A program made the translations under genes and the position numbers. A stretch of DNA of 64,000 nt from Nocardia lijiangensis NBRC 108240. GTDB lineage: Bacteria; Actinomycetota; Actinomycetes; Mycobacteriales; Mycobacteriaceae. Where the stretch lies: assembly GCF_001613045.1 (NCBI RefSeq), contig NZ_BDBP01000025.1, forward strand, positions 1-64,000, written 5' to 3'. Shown here in pieces: positions 27,004 through 35,013 of the stretch (position 1 is the first letter of the stretch; every line of letters starts with the position of its first letter). The notes beneath the pieces are model-generated. The model was given only the letters and a program-made list of their open reading frames with translations. It searched no databases and was not told the origin of the DNA.

Positions 27004-28776
27004 ATGACGACGGATATCGACTCGGCGGCGACCGAGCGGATAGTGCGCAAAGGTGAATTCGAGCTCGCTGTCTACGAATACGGCGATCCCGCGGCCCCGA
27101 CCGTGGTTCTCGTGCACGGCTGGCCGGACACCCACCACCTCTGGGACGCCGTGGTGCCGCTGCTGGCGCAGCGATTCCACGTCGTCACCTACGACACTCG
27201 CGGGCACGGCCGGTCCACCCGCACCCGGCGGACCGCCGACTTCCGGCTCGACGCGCTCGCGGCCGACTTCTTCGCCGTCGCCGACGCGGTGAGCCCGGAC
27301 GCGCCGGTGCACGTGCTCGCCCACGACTGGGGTTCGGTCCAGGTGTGGGAGGCGGTGTGCGAACCGCGCGCCGCCGCTCGGATCGCCTCGTTCACCTCGG
27401 TGTCCGGCCCGAATCTCGACCACATCGGAAAGTGGGTGCGCGCCAGGCTGTCCCGGCCCACCCCACGCAATGTGTGGCAGCCGTTCACCCAGTTGCTGTC
27501 CTCGGCCTACACGTTCTTCTTCATGGCGCCGGGACTGCCGCGGGCCGCCTTCGGTGCGCTCGGCACCGAAGAGCGGTGGCAGCGTGTGGTGTCCCTGATG
27601 AACGACACGCCGACCTCGACCGTCACCCTCGCCCCGTCCTTCCGGCGCGACATCGTGGACGGTCTGCTCATCTACCGCGCGAACATCGTGCAGCGGCTGC
27701 TCGACCCGCGCGAACGGCGCACCGAGGTGCCGGTTCAGCTGATCGTGGCGGGCCGCGACGTGGCGGTGCGCCCCGCGGGCTACGACGACGAGCGCAAGTG
27801 GGTCTCGCGACTGTGGCGGCGCGACGTGCCCGCCGGGCACTGGATGCCGTTCTCGCACCCCGAACTGCTGGCCACCGCCACCACGGAGCTGATCGACACC
27901 CTCGACGGCGGTGCGCCGCCCCGTGGCCTGCGCCGCGCCGAAACCGGCAGGACCCGAAAGGAATTCGACGACCAGCTGGTGGTGATCACCGGCGGCGGCA
28001 GCGGCATCGGCCGCGAGACCGCGCTGGCGTTCGCCCGCCTCGGCGCCGAAATCGTGCTCTCGGACATCAATCTGGACGCCGCCAAGCACACCGCGGAGCT
28101 GATCACCGCGGAAGGCGGTGCGGCGCATGCCTATCGGCTCGACGTCTCCGACGAGGCCGAGGTGACGGCGCACGCGGCCGAGGTGCTCGAGGCGCACGGC
28201 GTGCCGGACATCTTGATCAACAACGCGGGCATCGGCCAGGCGGGCGGGTTCTTCGACACGCCTTCGGCGGAATTCGATCGCGTGCTGCGGATCAACCTCG
28301 GCGGCGTGGTGAACGGCTGTCGCGCCTTCGGCGCCGCCATGGCCGAACGCGGCCTCGGCGGGCACATCGTCAATCTGTCCAGCATGGCGGCCTACAGCCC
28401 GCAGCAGGGATTCAGCGCGTACTCCACCAGCAAGTCGGCGGTGTTCATGTTCTCCGACTGCCTGCGCGCCGAGCTGGCCGGGCGCGGCGTCTCGGTGCAC
28501 ACCGTCTGCCCGGGCATCGTGCACACCAATATCGTTGCGACCACCACCTTTTCGGGCGTCAGCGCCGAGGAGGAGAAGCGCAAGCAGGCCAAGTACGACG
28601 ACCTGTACCGCAGGCGCCACTACACGCCGGACAAGGTCGCCGATCAGATCGTGCGGGCCGTCCGGCGCAACCGCAGCATCGTGCCGGTCACCCCGGAGGC
28701 GCGGTTGCAGTACCAGTTCAACCGCTTCGCACCCGCGGTGGTGCGGTTCTTCGCGGCACGGGTGAAGCTCACCTAA
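27004..28776 (+). CDS. EphD-like alpha/beta hydrolase-SDR fusion
   Basis: 590 residues, the size and order of mycobacterial EphD. Residues 1-300: epoxide-hydrolase-like domain with oxyanion motif HGWPDTHHLWD near 35 and nucleophile Asp108 in AHDWGSVQVWE. Residues 318-590: SDR domain with TGGGSGIGRETAL near 330, NNAGIGQAGG, and Ser/Tyr/Lys in NLSSMAAY and YSTSK (Tyr near 473). EphD is implicated in mycolic-acid epoxide/keto-lipid metabolism. It lies 31 bases after the reductase in the same operon and overlaps the convergent next gene by its stop codon. Confidence 0.9.
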   Translation: MTTDIDSAATERIVRKGEFELAVYEYGDPAAPTVVLVHGWPDTHHLWDAVVPLLAQRFHVVTYDTRGHGRSTRTRRTADFRLDALAADFFAVADAVSPDAPVHVLAHDWGSVQVWEAVCEPRAAARIASFTSVSGPNLDHIGKWVRARLSRPTPRNVWQPFTQLLSSAYTFFFMAPGLPRAAFGALGTEERWQRVVSLMNDTPTSTVTLAPSFRRDIVDGLLIYRANIVQRLLDPRERRTEVPVQLIVAGRDVAVRPAGYDDERKWVSRLWRRDVPAGHWMPFSHPELLATATTELIDTLDGGAPPRGLRRAETGRTRKEFDDQLVVITGGGSGIGRETALAFARLGAEIVLSDINLDAAKHTAELITAEGGAAHAYRLDVSDEAEVTAHAAEVLEAHGVPDILINNAGIGQAGGFFDTPSAEFDRVLRINLGGVVNGCRAFGAAMAERGLGGHIVNLSSMAAYSPQQGFSAYSTSKSAVFMFSDCLRAELAGRGVSVHTVCPGIVHTNIVATTTFSGVSAEEEKRKQAKYDDLYRRRHYTPDKVADQIVRAVRRNRSIVPVTPEARLQYQFNRFAPAVVRFFAARVKLT

Positions 28777-29294
28777 GGCACGTCCGGCGCCCGGTGCAGT
28801 TCGGCCTCGATCGCCGCGACGCGCCGGGCGTCGATGCCCCACGGCTCGGCGACACCGACCTTGCTGTCGAGATCCCACAGCACGCAGGTCTCGCCGGGTC
28901 GCGCGACCATCGACCACGCCACCACCGTGCGCCCCAGCTGCTCGGCCATCGAGCCGTGCGCGGCGTGCTTACGCGGCGCGACCCCGTCCGGGTAGTGGTG
29001 CAGGAAGCGGCCGTAGGCGGCCGTGCAGAACGCGGCGTAGCGCTCCGTGCACAGAATCAGCCCGTGCCATGCCTCGTCCACCGCGTGCGAGGGCATGCCG
29101 ATGACCTGACCGTCGCGCATCGCCGCGCCGCAGCAGCGCAACCACTGGCGCAGCCCGGTCTCCACCAGCTCGCGCGGCTGCCAGGGGCAAGTCTTGAAGA
29201 CGGCCTCGGGAAGTTCCAGTGCGGCCACCGCCTGCTCGACGTCGCGCAGGTCGACCTGGCGGCGGAGGCGCTGTCGGGAACGGAAAAACTGCAC
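28773..29294 (-). CDS. Hypothetical protein (173 aa)
   Basis: Function not recognised. It is soluble and Cys/Trp/His-rich, with the striking segment MPSHAVDEAWHGLILCTERY, resembling a motif in glycine-rich-domain-type proteins, and CCGAAM before it. It is divergent from the Gly/Ser/Cys-tailed membrane protein with a 37-base gap, so the two may be functionally paired. Its stop codon overlaps that of the EphD-like gene. Confidence 0.65.
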   Translation of the reverse strand: MQFFRSRQRLRRQVDLRDVEQAVAALELPEAVFKTCPWQPRELVETGLRQWLRCCGAAMRDGQVIGMPSHAVDEAWHGLILCTERYAAFCTAAYGRFLHHYPDGVAPRKHAAHGSMAEQLGRTVVAWSMVARPGETCVLWDLDSKVGVAEPWGIDARRVAAIEAELHRAPDVP

Positions 29295-29331
29295 GATTCA
29301 CTGTACGGCGGCGTGCCGTTACCATTCCGGC

Positions 29332-29703
29332 ATGACGGCTGCGCTCATCGTCCTGATTCTCCTCGTGACCCTGCTGATCGTGGGCGGCGTCGTGGCGTTC
29401 GTGGTGGGTCTGGTCAAGGCGGTCAGCCCGCCGCCGCGGCAGCCGGGGTGGGGGCCGAACCAGAACCGTGGGCCCTGGTTCGCGGGCGGCGCAGGGATGG
29501 GACATCACGGCCACAGCCACGGCAGCGGGTGCGGCGGCGGTGCCTTGGACTCCGGAAGTAGCTGTTCGGGCGGTAGCGGCGGCGACAGCGGGTGCGGCGG
29601 GGGTGGCAGCAGTAGTTGCGGTGGAGGGAGCGGCAGTAGTTGCGGCGGCGGGAGCAGCAGTAGCTGTGGCGGCGGCAGTAGCTGTGGCGGCGGGGGCTCC
29701 TGA
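29332..29703 (+). CDS. Small membrane protein with Gly/Ser/Cys repeat tail
   Basis: 123 residues. One N-terminal transmembrane helix (residues about 4-30, MTAALIVLILLVTLLIVGGV), a short Pro/Trp linker, a His cluster (MGHHGHSH) and then about 60 residues of Gly and Ser punctuated by seven Cys in SSCGGG-type repeats. The low-complexity tail could coordinate metal or form disulfides outside the cell. The divergent 173-aa gene is its likely partner. Function unknown. Confidence 0.75.
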   Translation: MTAALIVLILLVTLLIVGGVVAFVVGLVKAVSPPPRQPGWGPNQNRGPWFAGGAGMGHHGHSHGSGCGGGALDSGSSCSGGSGGDSGCGGGGSSSCGGGSGSSCGGGSSSSCGGGSSCGGGGS

Positions 29704-29752
29704 ACCGCGCGTCATGCTCTGTTGCGCGGGGGAGTGATCTCGCTCCCGGCGC

Positions 29753-29783
29753 TTGACCTCTACTGAACTTCAGGTTTCATGCT
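29753..29783 (+). promoter_or_regulatory. MerR-type promoter (19-base spacer) before quinone reductase
   Basis: TTGACC (29753-29758) and CATGCT (29778-29783) are separated by 19 bases, the overlong spacing that MerR/SoxR-type activators correct. The spacer holds a dyad ACCT...AGGT (CCTCTACTGAACTTCAGG), close to SoxR-like operators. Confidence 0.55.
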
Positions 29784-29820
29784 GGGCTCCGTCAGACCAG
29801 GTGTCGTCAGGAGGTCAGTG

Positions 29821-30816
29821 ATGCGAGCTGTGCAGGCAACGGAATTCGGTGGACCAGAGGTGCTCGCGGTGCGGGAAGTACCCGATCCGACGCCCGGTCC
29901 GGGGCAGGTGGTCGTCCAGGTCGCCGCGGCCGACGTGATGTTCCTCGACACCCGGCTGCGCGGGGGCTGGGGCAGCGAATACTTCAACATGGAAACCCCT
30001 TACGTGCCGGGCGGAGCGATCTCCGGCGTGGTCGTCGAGGTCGGCGCGGACGTCGACCCGACGTGGATCGGCAAGCACGTCGCCACCAGCACCGCCGCGA
30101 GCGGGATCGGCGGCGGGCAGCCCACCGGTGGCTACGCCGAGAAGGCGCTCGCCAAGGCCGAGACCCTCATCGAAGTACCGGACGGACTTTCGCTGAACCA
30201 GGCCGTCGCGCTCAGCCATGACGGCAAGACCGCACTCGCGGTGTTCGACCGTGCCTCGATCCAGCCGGGGGAGCGGGTACTCATCACCGCGGCGGGCGGT
30301 GGTCTCGGCACGCTGCTCATCCAATTGGCGCGTGCCGAAGGGGCATACGTCGTCGCGGCGGCCCGCGGACACGCCAAGCTCGAGCTGGCCGAGCGGCTCG
30401 GCGCAAACGCCGTCGTCGACTACTCCGAACCGGACTGGCCGGCAAAGGCGTGCGCCGCGACCGGCGGAGACGGGGTCGACATCGTGCTCGACGGCGCGGG
30501 CGGCGACCTCGGCGCGGCCGCCGCGGAAGCCATCACCGACCACGGCCGGTTCCTCGGATATGGCGCCGCGGCAGGCGATTTCGCCACACTCGACCGCGAC
30601 GCGCTGGCCGCGCGCGACATCGCCGTCCTCGGTCTGTTCGACCTCACCGGCGCCGACATCGACTGGAACGCGCTCTCACGCCGCATCCAAGCGGCCGTTG
30701 TCGCCGGTGAGATCGAGGTCGTGATCGGCCAGACCTTCACCCTAGAAGACGCCGACAGCGCCCATGCCGCAATCGAATCCAGGAAATCTCTTGGACGAAC
30801 GCTGCTCACTTTGTGA
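29821..30816 (+). CDS. Zinc-independent quinone oxidoreductase (MDR family)
   Basis: 331 residues. NADPH:quinone reductase/zeta-crystallin type: start MRAVQATEFGGPEVLAVREV, PGGAISGVVVEVGADV, and the coenzyme motif AAGGGLGTLLIQLA near residue 160 (AxxGxxG). It lacks the zinc-ligand Cys set. It would reduce quinones or enones with NADPH. The ATG at 29821 follows AGGAGG; a longer frame from 29779 would include the promoter. The upstream 19-base-spacer promoter implies induction by a MerR-family sensor of toxic electrophiles. Confidence 0.9.
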   Translation: MRAVQATEFGGPEVLAVREVPDPTPGPGQVVVQVAAADVMFLDTRLRGGWGSEYFNMETPYVPGGAISGVVVEVGADVDPTWIGKHVATSTAASGIGGGQPTGGYAEKALAKAETLIEVPDGLSLNQAVALSHDGKTALAVFDRASIQPGERVLITAAGGGLGTLLIQLARAEGAYVVAAARGHAKLELAERLGANAVVDYSEPDWPAKACAATGGDGVDIVLDGAGGDLGAAAAEAITDHGRFLGYGAAAGDFATLDRDALAARDIAVLGLFDLTGADIDWNALSRRIQAAVVAGEIEVVIGQTFTLEDADSAHAAIESRKSLGRTLLTL

Positions 30817-30868
30817 CTTGTCACGGCTTTCTGTGCAGCGCGTTTGAGGCAAGGCTAAGGTGCCTGCC

Positions 30869-31021
30869 GTGCAGACTCTGATCGTTATCGGTGTTGTCGC
30901 CGTCGTCCTCTTCCTCGTTTTCGCCGTCGTCCAATTCGCAAGTCGCCCACCGAGAATGGAGAGCCGGTGGGATGACAGCGTGCCGGTGAACAAGGGGCAG
31001 TGGGGGGACGACGGCGACTGA
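30869..31021 (+). CDS. 50-aa single-span membrane protein
   Basis: A short GTG-started gene: 22 hydrophobic residues (TLIVIGVVAVVLFLVFAVVQ) forming one transmembrane helix, then an acidic/Trp-containing tail ending GQWGDDGD. It ends 4 bases before the convergent F420-type gene. Length, helix and codon bias support a real small protein; function unknown. Confidence 0.6.
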   Translation: MQTLIVIGVVAVVLFLVFAVVQFASRPPRMESRWDDSVPVNKGQWGDDGD

Positions 31022-31025
31022 CGGT

Positions 31026-31457
31026 TCACTTCGTCTGCGTCAAAACCACTACTGCGATGGGTCGTTTGGTCATCTTTTGATAGGCGCTGTAGCGACCCTT
31101 GTTAACTTTGTCGACGATCGCCCACCGTCGTGCGTAGTCCGCATCATCCGGATATGTCGCTTGCGCAACCACTTTCATCCGGCGACGCCCGACCTGAATC
31201 TCACACTCGGGCGTCGCCTTCACATTCGCCAGCCACCCCGGAGGCCGCGGCGAGCCGCCGTTCGAGGCGGTCACCAAGTACACCTCGCCATCGCGCCCGT
31301 AGGTCAGCGCCGAGGTGCGCTCCTGCCTCGTCTTCCGCCCGACCGTCCGCAACAACAGGGTCGGATTCCCGAACAGCAGCTTGTGGCCGACCAGCCCACC
31401 GCTGTTCTCGTACACCCACTGATGAACCCGCAGCACATTCGCGAACACACTGGCCAT
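31026..31457 (-). CDS. F420-dependent nitroreductase/quinone reductase-like (Ddn family)
   Basis: 143 residues. The deazaflavin-dependent nitroreductase family pattern is clear: GHKLLFGNPTLLLRTVGRKT, TSALTYGRDGEVYLVTASNG and GWLANVKATPECEIQVG. Such actinobacterial enzymes use F420H2 to reduce quinones. The ATG at 31457 has GGAGGG six bases upstream, so it is preferred over the longer reading to 31493. Predicted cytoplasmic or peripheral membrane antioxidant role. Confidence 0.88.
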   Translation of the reverse strand: MASVFANVLRVHQWVYENSGGLVGHKLLFGNPTLLLRTVGRKTRQERTSALTYGRDGEVYLVTASNGGSPRPPGWLANVKATPECEIQVGRRRMKVVAQATYPDDADYARRWAIVDKVNKGRYSAYQKMTKRPIAVVVLTQTK

Positions 31458-31621
31458 ATCTGACCCTCCAGTAAGTTTCGGTTTTGGGCCCACACTAACG
31501 GACCTCGACGGACGAACGCCGTACGAAACTCCGCGTGTGGCCGTCCGCCCGGGGAGTCAACTGGTGCCCTCACCGCCGCGCCCGGTAGCATCCTTGACAG
31601 TCGCGGTTCCACCGCGCATGC

Positions 31622-31695
31622 GGGGCGGTAGCTCAGTCGGTTAGAGCCGTGGACTCATAATCCATTGGTCGCGGGTTCGAGCCCCGCCCGCCCCA
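31622..31695 (+). tRNA. tRNA-Met (anticodon CAT)
   Basis: 74-base cloverleaf: acceptor GGGGCGG/CCGCCCC, D-stem GCTC/GAGC, anticodon stem GTGGA/TCCAT with loop CTCATAA (CAT), T-stem GCGGG/CCCGC with TTCGAGC, discriminator A. An acceptor-paired first base and this stem argue for elongator Met; a lysidine-modified Ile2 is the alternative. CCA not encoded. An accessory-looking gene block follows. Confidence 0.93.
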
Positions 31696-32038
31696 CAAAC
31701 CACTTTCTACCAGGGGAAACGCTGCTTTCGTTAGCTTGGCTGGCTCAAACTGGCGCTCCAACAGCAATGGATTCCAGCCGCGGAGCCGGCCGATCGGGGA
31801 GCCTGTGGAGGACCTCGCCACCGAGCTGCGCCATCCACGAATCAACGCAAGCGGACGATCGTCGGATAACGAAGCCGCATCCCGCGCTGGGCGCCGTCGG
31901 CGATGGTTTCGCCGTCGATGCGTCCCTGTTCGGCGGCCAAACCAGCGTCGGCTGTACGAGTCGATGCCGCTACCGAAGCAGGTCGCCCTTGGCGCGGATT
32001 TCGCCAGCCGACCGCGTCCACTTGGCGGCCATTCATTC
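31696..32038. other. Gap after tRNA-Met without a supported gene
   Basis: 343 bases. Frames are open on both strands but none has a plausible start, ribosome-binding site or recognisable product. No integrase and no repeat of the tRNA 3' end were noticed here. Confidence 0.45.
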
Positions 32039-32257
32039 ATGACGGTCTCGAGAGCCAATGCGGCGACGTTCATTCAGACCTACCGCAACAGCGACACCGA
32101 CTACCAGGTCGAGGTGCACTCCGGAGCTGCTGACGCCGAATACTTCTCCACCACCACGGTGCACGACGTAAACGTGGTCGGGCAGCTGATCTGGGACTGG
32201 CTGGAGAACGACTGGCAGCGACTCGATGCGATCGTGTGGGAACAGCAATCCCTGTGA
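32039..32257 (+). CDS. Small hypothetical protein (72 aa)
   Basis: Unrecognised. From the ATG at 32039 it reads 72 residues with an N-terminal TVSRANAATFIQTYRN segment and an acidic/aromatic C-terminus (VGQLIWDWLENDWQRLDAI). The in-frame extension upstream to 31736 is low-quality Arg-rich sequence and was not included. Plausible but weak. Confidence 0.4.
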   Translation: MTVSRANAATFIQTYRNSDTDYQVEVHSGAADAEYFSTTTVHDVNVVGQLIWDWLENDWQRLDAIVWEQQSL

Positions 32258-32483
32258 TGAGCTGCGGCACTGTGGCGGGTCACCAGAGGTAGAAGCCGGG
32301 CCCCATACATCGAGGCGGCGGTGTGCTGACCGGCGGCTTGCAGCAGATATCCACCCGACTTTCGGCGAAACTTCTGTCGCCGCAATACCATCGGATGCGA
32401 AATCGCGATGGTGCGCGTGGCATGTCGTAAGGCCGATATACAGTCGCCCGCGTACGGCCGCGATTCGCACGGAGGGGTTTGGG

Positions 32484-33005
32484 ATGGATTGGGAGTTGCA
32501 GCGAGATGCTCTGATCGCGGTGGCGAAGGCCATCGCGCCTGATCAGGCAGAGATCGCAGAAGCCGTGCGTGCAGCAGCGGACAAGCACCCGGGCGACTCG
32601 CGCCACCTCGTGGATGCTCGAATCGTTCTGCTGGAACGGCTGGAGGATGCGCAGCTGGTGGCATGGTTCGACTGGAAGTCGGACAGCGAGCAGGTTCGAA
32701 AGCATCTGGAATGGCTCTGTATCTATCCCGGCGACATGAGTTGGACGTGGTATGAGTCCTACCTGCGCGAAGTGCCGGACCTCGATTCAGCCGAAATCTA
32801 CGAGCGTTTCCTGGATTTGGTTGGTGAGCGCAGCTATGAGGTGGGGGCGGCATTGGTGGGTATCGATACCGAGTCGGACAGCTATGCGGTGACGTTCGTT
32901 CCGGTCGCGCAAGTCCCGGAGCTCCTGGAGTCAGCGCGACGCGACGTTTTCCTGATCCGACTGGGGAGTATCTCCGGGATCGAACACGACGTGGCTGTTC
33001 TGTAG
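32484..33005 (+). CDS. Hypothetical protein (173 aa)
   Basis: Unrecognised soluble protein. It starts MDWELQRDALIAVAKAIAPD after a clear GGAGGGG at six bases. It is helical, with Trp-rich LVAWFDWKSD and MSWTWYESYLREVPD segments and a C-terminal beta region (SYAVTFVPVAQVPELL). Possibly an immunity- or DUF-type accessory protein. It ends before a strong hairpin shared with the convergent gene. Confidence 0.65.
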   Translation: MDWELQRDALIAVAKAIAPDQAEIAEAVRAAADKHPGDSRHLVDARIVLLERLEDAQLVAWFDWKSDSEQVRKHLEWLCIYPGDMSWTWYESYLREVPDLDSAEIYERFLDLVGERSYEVGAALVGIDTESDSYAVTFVPVAQVPELLESARRDVFLIRLGSISGIEHDVAVL

Positions 33006-33110
33006 GAATCTGTCACGGACGCGGTGATCGAACGCGCCATCGTGCCGCCGCCGGCCGCGCGGTTCCCAATGGCCAGGGCCGTACCCGGAGTTCGACCGTA
33101 GGTGGCCGTG

Positions 33111-33137
33111 TCGCGGGGTCCGGAGAGGACCCCGCGA
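33111..33137. terminator. Bidirectional hairpin between convergent genes
   Basis: Perfect 11-base arms TCGCGGGGTCC / GGACCCCGCGA around a 5-base loop, between the genes ending at 33005 and 33174. Confidence 0.75.
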
Positions 33138-33173
33138 CCAGCTACCAGCTGTGTTGCGCCGACCACGCATCCC

Positions 33174-33578
33174 TCAGGCGGCGTCGAGGGCCGCGGTGAT
33201 CTTGCGGGCCATCGCAGCCACGGCAGGGCTGGGTTCGCCCTTGGCGAGCCCGGCGGCGGCTTCGACAGCGACCAGGACGGTGCCGCGGAAGTTGTCGGCC
33301 TCGCCCGGATGCTGCTCACCGAGCAGGCTCATGGCCGCGGTCAGGGCAGGCAGCACCTGATCGGCGAGTTCGGCGACGGACTTGCCTTGCAGGTGGATGT
33401 CTTTGGACTTGGCGGCGAGCACGTGCCCGACCAGCCCGGTCGCCGAGGTCAGGGCGATGCAGCCGTGCGTGATGCCCTTGTGCGGTGCACCGGCGGCGGC
33501 CATCAGCGACACCGCACCGTAGGCGGCGGTGCGCAGGGTGGCCTTGTCCTGGTCGGTCAGGGTGATGGTGATGGACAT
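33174..33578 (-). CDS. Hypothetical protein (134 aa) with phased upstream repeats
   Basis: Unrecognised. 134 residues, Ala-rich helical, starting MSITITLTDQDKATLRTAAY with GAGGAG upstream of the ATG at 33578. It contains LMAAAGAPHKGITHGCIALTSATG and a long C-terminal helix. No membrane span. Its promoter region carries four CTGACAC-like heptamers at 11-12-base spacing, suggesting control by a SARP/OmpR-type activator. Confidence 0.65.
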   Translation of the reverse strand: MSITITLTDQDKATLRTAAYGAVSLMAAAGAPHKGITHGCIALTSATGLVGHVLAAKSKDIHLQGKSVAELADQVLPALTAAMSLLGEQHPGEADNFRGTVLVAVEAAAGLAKGEPSPAVAAMARKITAALDAA

Positions 33579-33978
33579 GTCGTGTACTCCTCGAAATCGG
33601 TTGTGGCACCGACTGGAACCGTGTCGGTGCCGGTCGTTTTGTTCGATGTACACACTCTCGCCGGGCTGACTGACACCGGCCTGACACACACCTGACATCT
33701 CCACTGACACCGCGATCGGCCATCAACGCGCCAGCTGACTCGCATTTTCGAGATGGCTGCGCTGGGCGCCAGCGAACGAGGCCAGCTTGCGACAGCGATC
33801 ACGCGACCCGCTGTGGCTCAGGACATCCTGCAACGTCGCTGGGCGCGCGGTCGCACGCGAGAAACATTGGGCTCGGAGCATCCGAAATTAGCCGGTTTGC
33901 ACGCTGCCCCGGGGCTGCGGGGAATTCCGGGCGGTGAAATCCCGCTGGTTGACGGATTTCAACGGCACAATGTGCGCC
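33579..33978. other. 400-bp gap with phased repeats
   Basis: No supported gene. Its 5' part holds the direct repeats at 33666-33710, described separately. Several open frames on both strands start without ribosome-binding sites and resemble nothing. Confidence 0.45.
33666..33710. repeat. Helically phased CTGACAC direct repeats
   Basis: CTGACAC at 33670-33676, 33681-33687 and 33704-33710 and CTGACAT at 33692-33698, start-to-start 11, 11 and 12 bases; an extra CTGAC begins at 33666. Heptamers with 4-base spacers on one helix face are the classic layout of SARP/OmpR-type activator sites. Confidence 0.6.
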
Positions 33979-34893
33979 ATGCATACATTTGCCAGATTGT
34001 TGCAGGCGACCGTCGCCGGTGCGCTGGTCGTGGCAGTCAGCCATGGCCTCACGGCCGCCCCCGCCACGAGCATCCCCCATATCCAGCTGCCCTGGCTGAC
34101 TACTGAGCCAGCCGGAGTGCAGGCGACGGGGGCGGTGCTGGCAGAGGGAATCACCGGCACGGCGCTGTGGTCGCGACAGGCGAACACCCCGATCCCGATA
34201 GCCAGCATCGCAAAGGTGATGACGGCACTGGTCGTGGTCGACGCCGGCGACCTCGACCGGACCATTACCGTGCCGCAAGAAGCCATCGCCTACTGCGTCA
34301 GGCACGACGGAAGCACCGCAGGCCTGGTCCCCGGCGAGGTGCTCACCGCGCGACAGCTCCTCTACGCGCTGATGCTGCCGTCGGGCTGCGACGCCGCCTA
34401 TACCCTTGCCGAGGCATACGGGCCAGGCCAAGACGGCTTCATCGCCAGAATGAACGACACTGCGCACCGAATGCACATGGCGGGAACACATTTCGCCGAC
34501 CCCAGCGGACTGCCCGTCCCCGACGACCACTCCACCTACTCCACACCGGCGGACCTGGTGACCCTCGGCCTGCGCGCGATGAGCCTACCGGTGTTCCGCG
34601 CGATCGCCAGCTCGGAGAGCTATCACCTGCCCGCAGGACCGGGCAACCGCGATCACTTCTGGCGGACCACGAACCTGCTGCTGCGCGACTATCCCGGCAC
34701 TATCGGCATCAAAACCGGATGGACCGACGCCGCGGGAAACTGCCTGCTGTTCGAGACGGTCCGGGCGGGAATACCGCTGATCGGTGTGGTCCTGCACAGC
34801 TCACCCGACAGCGCCGTCGCCGCAAAGAACGACGCCGAGCGCATGCTGAACTGGGCCTATGACCCGATCCTGACCCTGCTGCCGATCGGCTAG
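33979..34893 (+). CDS. Secreted D-alanyl-D-alanine carboxypeptidase
   Basis: 304 residues from the ATG at 33979, with a signal peptide (ARLLQATVAGALVVAVSHG). Active-site motifs of class C/low-molecular-weight penicillin-binding proteins: SIAK at S76-K79, SGC at about 135 in LPSGCDAAY (Cys replaces the usual Asn of SxN, as in many actinobacterial members), and KTGW near 245. It trims the terminal D-Ala of peptidoglycan stem peptides outside the membrane. Upstream starts at 33970 (ATG) and 33934 (GTG) are possible, as none has a strong ribosome-binding site. A 36-base palindrome follows it. Confidence 0.88.
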   Translation: MHTFARLLQATVAGALVVAVSHGLTAAPATSIPHIQLPWLTTEPAGVQATGAVLAEGITGTALWSRQANTPIPIASIAKVMTALVVVDAGDLDRTITVPQEAIAYCVRHDGSTAGLVPGEVLTARQLLYALMLPSGCDAAYTLAEAYGPGQDGFIARMNDTAHRMHMAGTHFADPSGLPVPDDHSTYSTPADLVTLGLRAMSLPVFRAIASSESYHLPAGPGNRDHFWRTTNLLLRDYPGTIGIKTGWTDAAGNCLLFETVRAGIPLIGVVLHSSPDSAVAAKNDAERMLNWAYDPILTLLPIG

Positions 34894-34911
34894 CGCCAAA
34901 TCCGGCTGACT

Positions 34912-34947
34912 GCCCGCGGATCCTGGTGCGCACCAGGATCCGCGGGC
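34912..34947. terminator. 36-bp perfect palindrome after the carboxypeptidase gene
   Basis: The 36 bases starting GCCCGCGGATCCTGGTGC read the same on both strands, with no loop. It lies 19 bases after a stop codon. It forms a very strong hairpin or cruciform without a T-tract, likely terminating transcription in both directions. Confidence 0.6.
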
Positions 34948-35013
34948 GAGCTGATCGCGAGCGTGTGGGCACTGTTGTGTCAATGGATGAGGTCAAAGAC
35001 CAAATTGCCTGCC

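Noticed and set aside
26815..28917. 700-aa minus-strand frame across the EphD-like gene
   Set aside because: The EphD-like motifs fix the plus strand; the product is Arg/His/Gly-biased as expected for a shadow.
31622..31695. Genomic-island attachment site at tRNA-Met
   Set aside because: No repeat of the tRNA 3' end was found downstream and no integrase is present, so an att site is not supported.
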